From positions 1 to 54,312 of the forward strand of contig JAWLCV010000024.1 of assembly GCA_041686955.1 (NCBI GenBank): a stretch of DNA of 54,312 bases, given 5' to 3'. The notes below the pieces were generated by a model that was not told where the DNA came from, ran no database searches, and saw nothing but the letters and a program-made list of their open reading frames with translations. This document shows positions 16,279 to 26,200 of the stretch, piece by piece. Both the position numbers and the translations under genes were made by a program. Source of the DNA: UBA7803 sp041686955. Lineage in GTDB: Bacteria > Pseudomonadota > Gammaproteobacteria > Pseudomonadales > Azotimanducaceae. Every line of letters starts with the position of its first letter. The first letter of the stretch is position 1.

Positions 16279-17547
16279 TCATCCAAACACTTCCCACCGC
16301 TCCACAATCTCCCCTCTTCTCACCGCCAGCAGCTCGCCGAACTGCAGCATCACGTGCTCGCTCTGGGTGGGCCGAAGGAACATGTAGTCGTCCACCGCCA
16401 GATTCACGGCGGTGGAGGTGGTCACCGGCTCCTGGTTGGTGCTGTGGTAGAGGGCGTCCGGCACGCCCGCCGGCGAGACGAAGCGGGCTTTCCAGTAACC
16501 GCCGTAGATGAAGTACAGGCGCCGGCGGTTGGGATTCCACCACGAAAGCGCCGGCGCCAGCCACGGATCCCCCGGCACCCGCAGCTCGTCGTAGCGCTTG
16601 AGGATTGGCGTGGCGATGAACACCGCGGGCACGTGGGCGGCGAGATGGTGGGTGTCGAAATCGCTGGGTTTGACGACGCCGGACCCCGCGGAGAGGTCGT
16701 TCATCAGCCTGTCACGCCGATAGATGGCGAGCGTGTGACTGCCGGCGCCGTTGCGCGTCAGGGCCGCGGGATCCACACCGGCGCTCTGGGCCCGCTCGAC
16801 GAAGCCGCGGTAGCGGCCCAGAACCTGCTGGACCGCCGGGTGCTCCAGCTCGGCCCGAAGGCCGCTCAGATGCGGCTCGTAACCCATGAAGCCGGCCATG
16901 GAAAGATGCTGCGGATCGCCGTCTATGACACTCAGCAGACCGTCCAGGGCTTCGGGCTCCGGCAGCCCGCCCCGATGCAGGCCCACGTCGATCTCCAAAT
17001 TGATCCGCATGTGCACGCCGAGCCGCCGGGCCAGCGACTGGTACTGCAGCAGCCGCGCCTGGCTGTCCACCAGCCACTGCACCTGACGGGCAGGCTGAAA
17101 CGCAGGGGCGCCGGGTTCCGCCGCCAGCTCCCGGTAGAACGTCTCCACCGCCTTCACCGGCATGGGCTTGCCGAGCAGCACATCGGCGCCGGGAAACGAT
17201 CGCGCCACCTCGTTCAGAAACGGCTGATGGAACACCATCAGCGCGTCGGTTCGCGCCCGCTGCATCACTCGCCGGAGCAGCGGCACCGATGGCAGGGACT
17301 TCACCACCACGCGGTAGGTCTTGTCCGGACCTACGGACGACGCCAGCGCATCCACGTTGGCATCCATCCGCTCGAGGTCCACGAGCATGACCGGACGTCC
17401 CGGGCCGTGGGCCTTCAGCAGGTCGTTCAGCGCCGAGAAATACGGGTCGTGCGGCCGCGTGAGGTCCTCCGGCCGCCACAACCATGCCCCCGCACCGAGC
17501 GCCGCCAGCCCGACGCCGGCCCCTTTGAGGAGACTACGCCGTTTCAT
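16279..17547 (-). CDS. Exported PLP-dependent enzyme of the alanine-racemase/D-threonine-aldolase fold (DSD1-like)
   Basis: This 422-residue protein has a twin-arginine-like leader (KRRSLLKG at residues 2-9 followed by a hydrophobic stretch). The body resembles fold-III PLP enzymes related to D-threonine aldolase and D-serine dehydratase. The candidate Schiff-base lysine is K83 in RVVVKSLPSVPLL. Later sections (NLEIDVGLHRGG and EVDD-like DDYMFLRPTQSEH) fit the barrel and C-terminal beta domain of the DSD1 group. The start is the ATG at 17547, which overlaps the end of the oxidase gene by 14 bases; a start six codons earlier lacks the leader. It is the third gene of the cytochrome-oxidase-PLP operon. 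The substrate is unknown; a D-hydroxy amino acid is the family-based guess. Confidence 0.75.
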   Translation of the reverse strand: MKRRSLLKGAGVGLAALGAGAWLWRPEDLTRPHDPYFSALNDLLKAHGPGRPVMLVDLERMDANVDALASSVGPDKTYRVVVKSLPSVPLLRRVMQRARTDALMVFHQPFLNEVARSFPGADVLLGKPMPVKAVETFYRELAAEPGAPAFQPARQVQWLVDSQARLLQYQSLARRLGVHMRINLEIDVGLHRGGLPEPEALDGLLSVIDGDPQHLSMAGFMGYEPHLSGLRAELEHPAVQQVLGRYRGFVERAQSAGVDPAALTRNGAGSHTLAIYRRDRLMNDLSAGSGVVKPSDFDTHHLAAHVPAVFIATPILKRYDELRVPGDPWLAPALSWWNPNRRRLYFIYGGYWKARFVSPAGVPDALYHSTNQEPVTTSTAVNLAVDDYMFLRPTQSEHVMLQFGELLAVRRGEIVERWEVFG

Positions 17548-18904
17548 GACCGAAGAGCTTCCCAAGGTGCGGGTTCAGAAGCTTGCCCCGGGGGTCCAGC
17601 TCCGCCCGCAACGCCGCGAAGTCGGCGAACCGGGGGTACAGGCGCTCGAGCTGCGGCCGCTCCAGGTTGTGCAACTTGCCCCAGTGGGGACGCCCGCCGT
17701 ACTTCCAGAAGATGGGCTCCACGGCGTCGAACAGCGGCCGATGATCGGCGAAGGCGGTGCGGTGGACCGAGATGGCGGCGCGGTCGCCGCCATGGAACAT
17801 GCTGAGCCACAGATCGTCACCCTTGACGTAGCGGTACTCGAGGGGAAACACCACGTCGAGCTCCTGCTCGGCAATGGCGGCCAGCACCTCGCGCAGGCAC
17901 GCCGGTCCGGCCTCCACCGGAACGGAGTATTCCATCTCGTTGAATCGATTGTTGCGGACGTTGGCGAGGATCCGATACGAAACGTCCACGGCCTCGGAGG
18001 GTTGGATCTGCTGCGCCATGCCGTTCACGAGCGGCCGCCGCTCCCCCGGCGGCACCGCGAGCCACGCGCGCATGGCTTCGTCGAAGGCGGCTTCATCCTC
18101 CGGGCTCGGAGGCGGGTTGTCGATGGGCTCGTCGGTCTCGTCGATGGCGAGCACCAGCGCGTAGTCCGAATGGGTGAGCGGAAACATCTCGAAATGACGG
18201 TGGCGGGCCACGCGGTCGTCGAACTCCGCCAGCACCTCCTCGATGGGCTGCACCCAATTCATTTCCTTGAGCCGGTAGGCCGGGCGGTTCTGCAGGGTGA
18301 TGCGGGTGATCACCCCGAGGGATCCGAGGGACACCCGGGCCGCATCGAACAGATCCGGATCGCTCTCGGCATTCAGGTCCCGCACCTGGCCCGTCGGCGT
18401 CACCAGGCGCAGGCCGGTGATGTAGCCCGACAGCGCGGTGAAGCGGGCGCCGGTGCCGTGGGTGGCGGTGGCGGTGGCGCCGGCAAGGGTCTGACGATCG
18501 ATGTCCGGGAGATTGATCATGGCCTGGCCCACGTCGAGCAGGGGCTTGCCCATGTCGCCGAGCCGGGTGCCGGCGCCGAAGGTGGCGGTGCTGGTCTCCG
18601 GGTCGTGATCGATGAGCCCGGCCAGGCGGTCGAGCACCACCAGATGGCCGTCGGTGGGCACCAGGGGCGAGAACGAATGCCCCGCACCCACCGGCCGCAC
18701 CCGGTCCGCCCGGGCGAGGAACGCGGCCAGCTCATCCTCGCTGGCCGGAGCGAACCGGCCCGCAGGATGGGCAACCAGACCGCCGGACCAGTTGCGCCAG
18801 GGCAATGGCGAGGCAGGGGCGCCCCGGGAACCCGGCCCCAGGGCCGCCGCCAGGCCTCCAAGCAGGCTACCGGCGACGAACCGGCGTCGCGACAGGCGGC
18901 TCAT
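17534..18904 (-). CDS. Tat-exported FAD-linked lactone oxidase (D-arabinono-1,4-lactone oxidase family)
   Basis: This 456-residue flavoprotein is of the vanillyl-alcohol-oxidase/GLO type. A twin-arginine signal (SRRRFVAG near residue 5) points to export in folded form. The FAD domain has RPVGAGHSFSP, in which H76 is placed like the histidine that binds FAD covalently in sugar-lactone and alditol oxidases. The C-terminal family motif RPHWGKLHNL is present. Such enzymes oxidise aldonolactones or sugar alcohols. The upstream gene encodes a cytochrome c, so the electron acceptor here may be the cytochrome instead of oxygen. The ATG at 18904 overlaps the cytochrome stop as ATGA, which settles the start; the frame extends further upstream only as non-coding sequence. 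Confidence 0.87.
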   Translation of the reverse strand: MSRLSRRRFVAGSLLGGLAAALGPGSRGAPASPLPWRNWSGGLVAHPAGRFAPASEDELAAFLARADRVRPVGAGHSFSPLVPTDGHLVVLDRLAGLIDHDPETSTATFGAGTRLGDMGKPLLDVGQAMINLPDIDRQTLAGATATATHGTGARFTALSGYITGLRLVTPTGQVRDLNAESDPDLFDAARVSLGSLGVITRITLQNRPAYRLKEMNWVQPIEEVLAEFDDRVARHRHFEMFPLTHSDYALVLAIDETDEPIDNPPPSPEDEAAFDEAMRAWLAVPPGERRPLVNGMAQQIQPSEAVDVSYRILANVRNNRFNEMEYSVPVEAGPACLREVLAAIAEQELDVVFPLEYRYVKGDDLWLSMFHGGDRAAISVHRTAFADHRPLFDAVEPIFWKYGGRPHWGKLHNLERPQLERLYPRFADFAALRAELDPRGKLLNPHLGKLFGHETA

Positions 18905-19290
18905 GACGCGCCCCCCGCCGGAGCACCCGGCTCCAGCGCCATGAAGCGAATCAGCGCCCGGAAATCCTCCCAGCCGCAGTCCATGCAGTAACCCAGGGGC
19001 GGCATGGCGTTGAAGCCTTCCACGGTGTGGGCGAGCAGCACCGCCTCCCCCTGAGCCAGCCGCGGCGCCCACCCCTCGGCATCGCCAGCCACCGGGGCGC
19101 CGCCGGTGCCGTCGGCGTGGCACAGGGCGCAGCTTCGTGCCCATTTCGCCGCCACGTCCGGCGTGACCCGGACATCGGTGAACGGAGTTTCCGCTGCAGG
19201 CGCCGCGGCGGCGCCCGGCTGCGCCGTCCCCTCCTGACCGCAGCCGGCGAGCAGGACCGAAACGGTCGTCACGACCATGAACGAACGCAT
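18901..19290 (-). CDS. Lipoprotein cytochrome c5-type haem protein
   Basis: This is a 129-residue monohaem c-type cytochrome. The lipoprotein signal has lipobox LLAGC (C17), followed by an alanine-rich linker. The haem motif is CALCH (C54, C57, H58). The C-terminal half carries NAMPPLGYCMDCGWEDF, the signature of cytochrome c5 with its axial methionine and an extra cysteine pair. It would sit at a membrane facing the periplasm. It is the first gene of a three-gene operon with the lactone oxidase and the PLP-fold enzyme, and is most simply the electron acceptor for the oxidase. The ATG at 19290 has a GGGGAGG site somewhat far upstream (about 12 bases). A TAGAAT -10 box lies at 19322-19327. Confidence 0.88.
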   Translation of the reverse strand: MRSFMVVTTVSVLLAGCGQEGTAQPGAAAAPAAETPFTDVRVTPDVAAKWARSCALCHADGTGGAPVAGDAEGWAPRLAQGEAVLLAHTVEGFNAMPPLGYCMDCGWEDFRALIRFMALEPGAPAGGAS

Positions 19291-19321
19291 GACGATGCGA
19301 TACCTCCCCCGGAAAAGCCTG

Positions 19322-19327
19322 ATTCTA
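19322..19327 (-). promoter_or_regulatory. Candidate -10 box for the cytochrome-oxidase operon
   Basis: TAGAAT (five of six to consensus) lies 32 bases upstream of the cytochrome start, in the divergent gap with the VOC gene. The -35 region is poor. Nothing else is evident in the 123-base gap. Confidence 0.35.
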
Positions 19328-19413
19328 CCGCGTGGCGCAACGGCGTGGGATGCAGGTGAAACCGCGGCACCATGGCCGGTACACTGGAGGTCCGACGGCG
19401 GAAGGGGTTCGTC

Positions 19414-20181
19414 ATGTGGCTCAGACTGCGGCAGATCGCCCTGGTGGCTGAAGCGCTCGCCCCGGTGGAACGGGATCTCATGGAGGTGCTCGGCCTCGAC
19501 GTCTGCTATCGGGACCCGGGCGTGGCCCGCTTCGGCCTGGAAAACGTACTCATGCCGGTGGGCAATCAGTTCCTGGAGGTGGTGGCGCCCACCCGGCCCG
19601 ATACCGCAGCCGGGCGTTACCTGACGCGGCGCGGCGGCGAGGGCGGCTACATGGTCATCACCCAGTGCGACGAGCACCGGCCGCGCCGAAAACGGGTACA
19701 GGACCTGCGCATCCGCATCGTCAATCAGTTCGAGACCCGGGACTTCCGCAACATGCAGCTCCACCCGAAGGATACGGGCGGCTCGTTCTTCGAGATCGAC
19801 GAGCAACTCGGCCCCGACGCGCACGCGCCGGACGGCCCGTGGGAGCCGGCGGGACACGACTGGCAACGGGCACGGCGGCTGGATCGAGTCACCGGCATCA
19901 CCGCGGCGGAGATTCAGTGCGACGATCCGTCCGCGGTAGCCGAACGCTGGTCGCAGATCGCCCAGCTCGAGGCGGTGAAGGAACGCGATCACTGGCGAAT
20001 CGACCTGGACAACGCCAGCCTGCGTTTCGTGCCCTGCGCGGACGGGCGCCCCGAGGGCCTGGGCGGCATAGACGTCGCCACCGTCGACCGGAACGCCGGG
20101 CTGGAAGCGGCCCGGGAGCGCAACGCGGTATCGGGGCCCGATCAGGTCTACCTGTGCGGGCTGCGCATCAACCTGGTTTGA
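19414..20181 (+). CDS. VOC/glyoxalase-like domain protein
   Basis: This 255-residue cytosolic protein has a glyoxalase/dioxygenase-like N-terminal module (LRQIALVAEALAPVERDLME, then LGLDVCYRDPGVARFGLENV and NQFLEVVAPT), followed by a second, more diverged half. Glutamates in FLEVVAPT and FEIDEQ are placed as metal ligands of VOC proteins; no enzyme function can be assigned. I start it at the ATG at 19414, which has GGAAGGGG seven bases upstream, instead of an in-frame ATG at 19372. It ends 14 bases before the enoyl-CoA hydratase gene, so the two form an operon, and a role in acyl-CoA metabolism is plausible by association. Confidence 0.8.
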   Translation: MWLRLRQIALVAEALAPVERDLMEVLGLDVCYRDPGVARFGLENVLMPVGNQFLEVVAPTRPDTAAGRYLTRRGGEGGYMVITQCDEHRPRRKRVQDLRIRIVNQFETRDFRNMQLHPKDTGGSFFEIDEQLGPDAHAPDGPWEPAGHDWQRARRLDRVTGITAAEIQCDDPSAVAERWSQIAQLEAVKERDHWRIDLDNASLRFVPCADGRPEGLGGIDVATVDRNAGLEAARERNAVSGPDQVYLCGLRINLV

Positions 20182-20195
20182 CAGCGGAGGTCCTG

Positions 20196-21023
20196 ATGCC
20201 CACCGACTATGCAGAGATTGCGCTCGAGATCGACGACCCGGTCGCGCTGATTCGCCTCGACCGCCCCGACAAGCTCAACGCCTTCACCCACCGGATGCTG
20301 CGGGAGATCCACGATGCGGTTCGTCGCGCGGCAGACGACGACCGGGTGGTGGGCATCGTCGTCACCGGCAATGGCCGGGGCTTCAGCGCGGGCCTGGATC
20401 TCGAGGTGCTGGCGGAAACGACGCGCAGCGGCGTCGGCGGCGACGCACAGAGCCGTGACCCGGATGCTTTGCCCGGCCTGTTCAGCTACCTCCTGGAGAT
20501 CCCCAAGCCGGTCATCGCCGCCGTGAACGGAGTCGCCGCCGGGGGCGGGATGATCCTCGCGCTCATGTGCGACCTGCGCTTCGCGTCCACGGCGGCGAGC
20601 TTCACCACCGTCTTCCTGAAGCGGGGCCTCATCGCCGAGCACGGCTCGAGCTGGCTGCTGCCCCGGCTGACCGGCGTGAGCGCGGCGCTGGATCTGCTGT
20701 GGGCGAGCGAGCGCATCGATGCCGAGCAAGCCCGCAGCCTCGGCCTGGTCGACCGGCTCACGGACCCGGACGCCCTGGTTGCTACCGCCCGCGACTACGT
20801 GATCCACCTGGCGGCGACGACGTCGCCGGCGGCCATTGCCGAGACCAAGCGGCTGGTCTACCGGCACCTGGGTCTCGGCTATCGGGAGGCGCTCGAGGAA
20901 GCGGAGGAGAGCCAGAACCGCTTCGTCGTGGCCCCGGACGCTGTGGAGGGCGCGCGGGCGTTCATGGAGAAGCGCCCGCCCCGCTTCGCCCGCCTGGGCC
21001 GGCACGTGCCCGATGAACGCTGA
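20196..21023 (+). CDS. Enoyl-CoA hydratase/isomerase family protein
   Basis: This 275-residue crotonase-fold enzyme has the standard length. The CoA and oxyanion-hole motifs GRGFSAGLDLEVL (about residues 60-72) and GVAAGGGMILAL (about residues 110-121) are intact. The segment KRGLIAEHGSSWLLPRLTG, with a glutamate in the usual catalytic region, matches enoyl-CoA hydratases of degradative pathways. Such proteins hydrate or isomerise 2-enoyl-CoA thioesters in the cytosol. The ATG at 20196 has a GCGGAGG ribosome site. It follows the VOC gene closely and converges with the TonB receptor gene, with six bases between stops. The exact acyl substrate is unknown. Confidence 0.92.
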   Translation: MPTDYAEIALEIDDPVALIRLDRPDKLNAFTHRMLREIHDAVRRAADDDRVVGIVVTGNGRGFSAGLDLEVLAETTRSGVGGDAQSRDPDALPGLFSYLLEIPKPVIAAVNGVAAGGGMILALMCDLRFASTAASFTTVFLKRGLIAEHGSSWLLPRLTGVSAALDLLWASERIDAEQARSLGLVDRLTDPDALVATARDYVIHLAATTSPAAIAETKRLVYRHLGLGYREALEEAEESQNRFVVAPDAVEGARAFMEKRPPRFARLGRHVPDER

Positions 21024-21029
21024 TCCCGG

Positions 21030-23090
21030 TTAGAGCCCGCTCTGCAACGTCAGCACCAGGTTGCGGCCCGGCATGTTGGTACCCGACCCGTGGATGCGGT
21101 AATCCACGTCGTTCAGGTTATCCACCCCCACGGTGACCTCGAGCCGCCGGCCGATGCGCGCCCCGGTCCGCAGGTGGGCCACCACGTAGCCCGGCGTGCC
21201 TCCGGGGGGAATGCGGGAGATGTCCAGGGAGTCGCGGGTCGAAAGCCGGTCCTGCCCCTCGGCGCCCAGCACCGTTCCCTCGATCCAGAATCCGTGGTTC
21301 CCCGGCGTCCAGCGCACCCCCAGCGACGCCGTGAGCGGCATGAGCCGGTCCAGCGGCTCCCGCACCAGCACCGGCGCCGAGGTGGGAAAGGTCTCCACCT
21401 CGCCGTCGAGCCAGCTCAAGGTGCCGAACAGACGGACGTGGTCGGTGACCGCGACACGCCACGACGCCTCCACCCCGTCCACGCGGCCGTCGCCCAGATT
21501 GGCTTTGGTGATCTCGTGCTCGCCGTCGACGATCCGGCCGGTGGGCACCCGCTGAATCAGGTCGTCCACCCAGGTGCGGAACGCGGAGAGGCTCAGGTCC
21601 ACGCGCCGTCCCCGCCGCTTCACCCCCATCTCCGCCGACAGGAACCGCTCTTCATCGAGCCCCGGCGTGGGCACCTCCAGCTCGTTGGATCGGGCGCTGT
21701 CGAACCGGGTGAGGTCCGACAGGTTGGGGGCGCGGAAGCCCTGAGCAACCCGGCCGAACGCCACCAGCCGCCCGGGCACCACCTCCCACGCAAGTCCGAG
21801 ATTCGCCACGGTGGCGTACCAGTCGTCGTCGATGCCCATAGGCCGACCGGTAGCCGGGTCGAGCACTCCGTCCGCGTCTGCCGCCGCGTGGGTATGGCGG
21901 ATTCCGACCAGGAGCTCTGCCCGCTCGGCGAGAGCGATCCGATGCTGCAGGTAGACGTCCGCGGTACGGTACCGGGCGTCGTCCGCCACCGGGCCCTGCA
22001 CCGGGTTTCTGGTGGAGAAGGAATCCACGTGGTCGCGGTACACGTCGATACCGTAGGTCGTCACCCCGAACGAAGTGGCGGAGCGGGCCTGGGCGAGCAG
22101 CCCCAAGGTATTCACCGTGAAGCCCTGGAGGTCTCGCGCTCCGGACCCGCGGACGCGGTCCCGGACTTCCTCGGCACGGGAGTACGCCAACGTGAAGGAC
22201 GCGGCGTCCACGAGGCCGTGGAGATCGGTGTTTCCGAGACGCAGGTAGCCGAGCTGACGTTCCTGATCGAGCTCCCTCTTCAGGTCGCTGCCGGCGCTCG
22301 TGCCGTGCCACGGCACGGACTGAACGGTCCGGTGAGTGCGCGGCACGTTGTTCTGCCTCGCATGCTGGACCAGGGTATCCAGCCGCCAGTCACCGGCCAG
22401 GTGTCGGGCCACCTTCAGGTCCAGGGCATGCTCGTCGTAGCCCACCCCCGGCTGCTCACCAACCCCGGGCCCGCCCTCGAGATCACCGAACGTCTTCCCG
22501 GTGGCGCCGAGGCGGGCCGCCCAGCGTTGCCGCGGCAGCGCCAGCTCGAGCCGGCTCGTCAGCGAAGACTCGGCAGCGGCAGCTCTCAGCAGCGCACGGG
22601 ACCGGGCCAGGAACGGATCCCCGGTGCCGGCGTTCACCGTGCCTCCCACGGCATCGCTGCCGTACAGGCTGGAGGCGGGACCCTGTAGCACCTCCAGCCG
22701 CTCCAGACCGTGAACGTCCACCGTGGCCCAATACTGATTGGGGCCGTCGCGAAACACCGAGTTGTTGAGCCGTACGCCGTCCACCAGGAACAGGTTGCGG
22801 AAGCCCGTGAAGCCCCGCAGGTAGGGCGAGCCCTGGCCGAACGCGGTCTCCTGAACCATCGCCCCCGGCACGTCACGCAGCGCCTGAGGCAGGCTTCGGT
22901 ATTGGCCCTCGGTGATCTGCCGCCGATCCACCACGTGAATGGAGGCCGGGAGCCTGAACGCGGCCGCGGGTTCCCGGGTGGCGACCACGACCACCTCGTC
23001 GACGAGTCCCTCCTCCGCCCGAGCCTCGAGCGCGAGGAGGCTCAGCAGAACGCCACACAGGCCTGGGAGCAATCGCTTCGCTTCCGGCAC
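21030..23090 (-). CDS. TonB-dependent outer-membrane receptor
   Basis: This is a 686-residue receptor. After a signal peptide (LLPGLCGVLLSLLALEARA) comes a TonB box (DEVVVVATRE). The plug domain has VPGAMVQETAFGQGSPYLRG, FLVDGVRLNN and LEVLQGPASSLYGSDAVGG, and a 22-strand-type barrel ends in PGRNLVLTLQSGL (leucine in place of the usual final phenylalanine). Such receptors import iron chelates, cobalamin, sugars or other large ligands using TonB energy. The ligand is not evident and no iron or cobalamin operator or riboswitch was found upstream. I chose the GTG at 23090 because it directly precedes the signal peptide; GTG at 23096 is also possible. It lies 134 bases downstream of the giant PKD gene, separated by a strong hairpin. 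Confidence 0.9.
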   Translation of the reverse strand: MPEAKRLLPGLCGVLLSLLALEARAEEGLVDEVVVVATREPAAAFRLPASIHVVDRRQITEGQYRSLPQALRDVPGAMVQETAFGQGSPYLRGFTGFRNLFLVDGVRLNNSVFRDGPNQYWATVDVHGLERLEVLQGPASSLYGSDAVGGTVNAGTGDPFLARSRALLRAAAAESSLTSRLELALPRQRWAARLGATGKTFGDLEGGPGVGEQPGVGYDEHALDLKVARHLAGDWRLDTLVQHARQNNVPRTHRTVQSVPWHGTSAGSDLKRELDQERQLGYLRLGNTDLHGLVDAASFTLAYSRAEEVRDRVRGSGARDLQGFTVNTLGLLAQARSATSFGVTTYGIDVYRDHVDSFSTRNPVQGPVADDARYRTADVYLQHRIALAERAELLVGIRHTHAAADADGVLDPATGRPMGIDDDWYATVANLGLAWEVVPGRLVAFGRVAQGFRAPNLSDLTRFDSARSNELEVPTPGLDEERFLSAEMGVKRRGRRVDLSLSAFRTWVDDLIQRVPTGRIVDGEHEITKANLGDGRVDGVEASWRVAVTDHVRLFGTLSWLDGEVETFPTSAPVLVREPLDRLMPLTASLGVRWTPGNHGFWIEGTVLGAEGQDRLSTRDSLDISRIPPGGTPGYVVAHLRTGARIGRRLEVTVGVDNLNDVDYRIHGSGTNMPGRNLVLTLQSGL

Positions 23091-23178
23091 AGTCACAGGT
23101 TCCCGTAAGCCAACGAGCCATTCTGTCGGCAACCCACCACGGATGCTGTAGTTGGGATATGAAGGTTCTGTAACGAGC

Positions 23179-23214
23179 CCACCGTCCCACCGGGGCATGC
23201 CGGCGGGACGGTGG
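23179..23214 (-). terminator. Strong stem-loop after the giant PKD gene
   Basis: A perfect 10-base-pair stem (CCACCGTCCC at 23179-23188, GGGACGGTGG at 23205-23214) encloses a further CCGG/CCGG stem after one mismatch. It lies 10 bases beyond the PKD stop and upstream of the TonB receptor. There is no T-tract, so it may act as a terminator, an mRNA-stabilising 3' structure or an attenuator before the receptor gene. Confidence 0.5.
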
Positions 23215-23224
23215 AGCGGCCGAC

Positions 23225-26200
23225 TCACCGTGTGCGCGTGGTACGCGAAGTTGGTGTGGCCGCCACTTCGTTGGAGTGGACCGACTCCACGCCTGCCGTC
23301 ACCGAGGTCACCACGTAGTAGTACGTGACCCCGTTGGTGAGCCCCTCGTCCAGATAGGTCGAGTAGGTGGACGTGGTGTTGGCGATGAGGGTGTAGGGTC
23401 CGCCGGCCGAGTTGGCGCGATAGACGTTGTAGGACTCGGCGCCCACGTGGGTCCAGAGCAGTTGCACCTTGGTGCTCTTGGCCGCTGCCCGCAGATCCGA
23501 AGGCGCCGGCGGCGGCTCCACCACTACCGGTTCCACGACCACGGTGAGCGAATCCGAGCCGTTGGCACCGGCGCTGTCGGTCACGGTCACCGTTACGGCG
23601 TAACTACCCTCCGTTGGATAGGCGTGGGAGAGGGCGAAGGTCTTGTCCGCGTTCAGCGTCAGCGGTTGCGGACCGCTGCCGTCGCCGTAGTCCACCGTGG
23701 CGGTCCAGGTGTCCTCGTCCGGGTCGCTGAAGCTGCCGACCCGGGTCAGGGTGTCGCCGGCCACCAGGCCGACGTCCGGACCCACGTCCACCACGGGCGG
23801 ATTGTTGGACGTCTCCACGACCTCCACGGTCAGGGTGTCGCTGCCGGTGGCGCCCTCGTCGTCGGTCACGCTGACGGTCACCGTGTAGGCGCCGGCCGCC
23901 GCGTAGGCATGACCGGCGCTCACCGTGCCGCTGCCGCCCGTCTCGGCAACGGCGCCCTCGGTGGCGCTGCCGTCACCCCAGTCGATGCTGGCAGTGTGGG
24001 TGTCCAGCACCCCGAGGTCCGTGAAACTCGCGGGATCGAGGGTGACGGTCGAGCCTGCAGGGACACCATGCTGATCCACCCCTGCTTCCACCACCGGGGC
24101 CGCGTTGCTCACGGTCACCACCAGGGTATCCGAGCCCACCCCGCCGTCGTCGTCCGTCACCGTGAGGGTTACGGTGTAGACGCCGTCGTCCGGGTAGACG
24201 TGGCTGGCAGCGAGGGAGCCGGAGCTGCCGCTGCCGTCGCCAAAGTCCCACTCGATGGTGTGGGTGTCCCGGGTACCCGGATCGCTGAAGCTGCCGTTGA
24301 ACGAAACGGAGCTCCCTTCGACGATGCCGGTGTCGAGCCCGGCGTCCACCACCGGCGCCACGTTGTTCACGGTCACCGAAGTGGCGGCCACGGCATCCAG
24401 CAGACCGTCGCTCACCCGCAGGGCCACCGGATAGCTGCCGTCGTCCACTCCGGCGAAGCTCGGCTGCAGCCCGCTGGCGTCGTCGAAGGCGCCGTCATCG
24501 TTCAGATCCCACTCATGGGTAATGGGATCTCCGTTGGGGTCGCTGGAGCCCGCTGCGGTGAGCGTCACGGAGCTGCCTTCGTCCACCACGTACGGGCCGT
24601 TGGGATCCGCCACCGGCGGCAGGTTCAGCACCGCGGTGACGGTAGTGAACGCCACGTCGCTCAAGCGTTCGTCCTCGTCCACCTCGTCGTCGCCGTCCAG
24701 ATCGTTCAGCACCCCGTTGTCCCAGACCCGCAGACTGATGTTGTGCTGACCTTCCTCGAACATCGCCGCGGGAGTCGCGCCGGTGGCGCTGGTGTAGTCG
24801 AACGGAAAGCCGTCCAGGTCCCATTCGTAACGGGTGATGACGTCGGTGGGATCGATGTCGAACGATCCCGAGCCGTCGAGCGCGCACGGCAGTCCCGCGG
24901 TGCACGTGTAAGGGCCGCCCGGCTCGGCCACCGGCGGGTGCGGCGGTACCGCCACGATGATGTCCACGGTGTCGGTGTCGCTCAGCGCCGGAATGTTGTT
25001 GTCGGTCACCCGCAACCGCGCCGTGATGGTGCGCGGCAGGGTCGACTCGGGATAGTCCTCCCGCGTGTAGGTGAAGGTCGCCGTGGGCTGATCGCTTTCG
25101 AAGTCCCAGGTGCCGTCACCGTCGAAGTCCCACTCGTACTTCACCAGAGAACGGAACGGATCCAGGTGGAACGATCCCGAGCCGTCGAACGTCAGCGGGA
25201 TGTCTACGCCCCACACCCGGTCGCGGCCCGCATCCGCCACCGGCGGCTGCACGAAGAGGCTGCGGCTCAGGATGATGACGCCCCAGGCGCTGCGCAGCTG
25301 CGCTGTAATGTGCTGAGTTCCCGGGAACTGCCCGTTGGCGAGCTGATCGTCGATCAGCGTCCGCGCGAGCCCCAGCTCGGGATCGCGGAACCAGTCGAAG
25401 CCGTTCACGGCGAACCGCTCCACCGGCTCCGGTTTCGCCAGGCGCATGGCCTTGGTCAGCGCGTAGTACGGATAGTAGGGCCGATTGCCCGGATTGATGA
25501 TGTACTGACTGGTCCAGGTGCCCGCCATCCACGCTTCGGATTCGAACCAGCGCGCGTTGCGCGTGGTCTGGTCGTCCAGCGCCATCTGCACCAGGCCCGA
25601 GGGCGTACCCGCCTGGGTCGCCGCGCCGCCGGTGTAGCCCCAACCGGGGTTACCGTAGCGGTCGAGCCAGACCAGGTTCTGCTCCTTCACCCACGGGGGC
25701 ACCGGAATGCCGAAGATGTCCTGGGCCGCCAGCAGGCCGATGGCGCCCCACTGGGCCGCCGAGTTGTCGGAGCTGGAGTTCCAGCCGTAGCGCCAGCCAC
25801 CCTGGTAGGTGCCGCTGTCCACCTGGCCCCACGCGAACTGGTCCGCCATGTCGGTGAGGACGTCGAAGTAGCGGCGCCGGCGGATACCGTCGGACCCGGT
25901 CACCGTTCGCGCCAGCGGGTTGCCGCTGCTGGCGATGGCGTCCATCACCTGACCGCCCTGATAGATGGGTTGGCTGCCGGAGCCGTTGACGCCGGTCTCG
26001 ATGCCGATGCCGTTGCCGTTGGTGTCGGGCTCGCCGTGGGTTTGCGTGCCGATGGCCACCGTGCCGAGATCCCGGAACAGCTGACGCAGCCCGCGCATCA
26101 CCGTCTCGGCGTAGGGATTCTCCCTATGATCCACGCTCTCCAGGTGCCCATTCACCTGGAACGCCTGGATCGCCGAGGCGGTGGCGCTGGCCCGGGCGTT

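Noticed and set aside
19291..19992. N-terminal extension of the cytochrome frame
   Set aside because: The extension overlaps the VOC gene antisense and lacks coding character. The lipoprotein signal starts at 19290.
23091..23178. Cobalamin riboswitch or Fur box ahead of the TonB receptor
   Set aside because: No B12-box-like or Fur-like palindrome was found; only the PKD-end hairpin is present.
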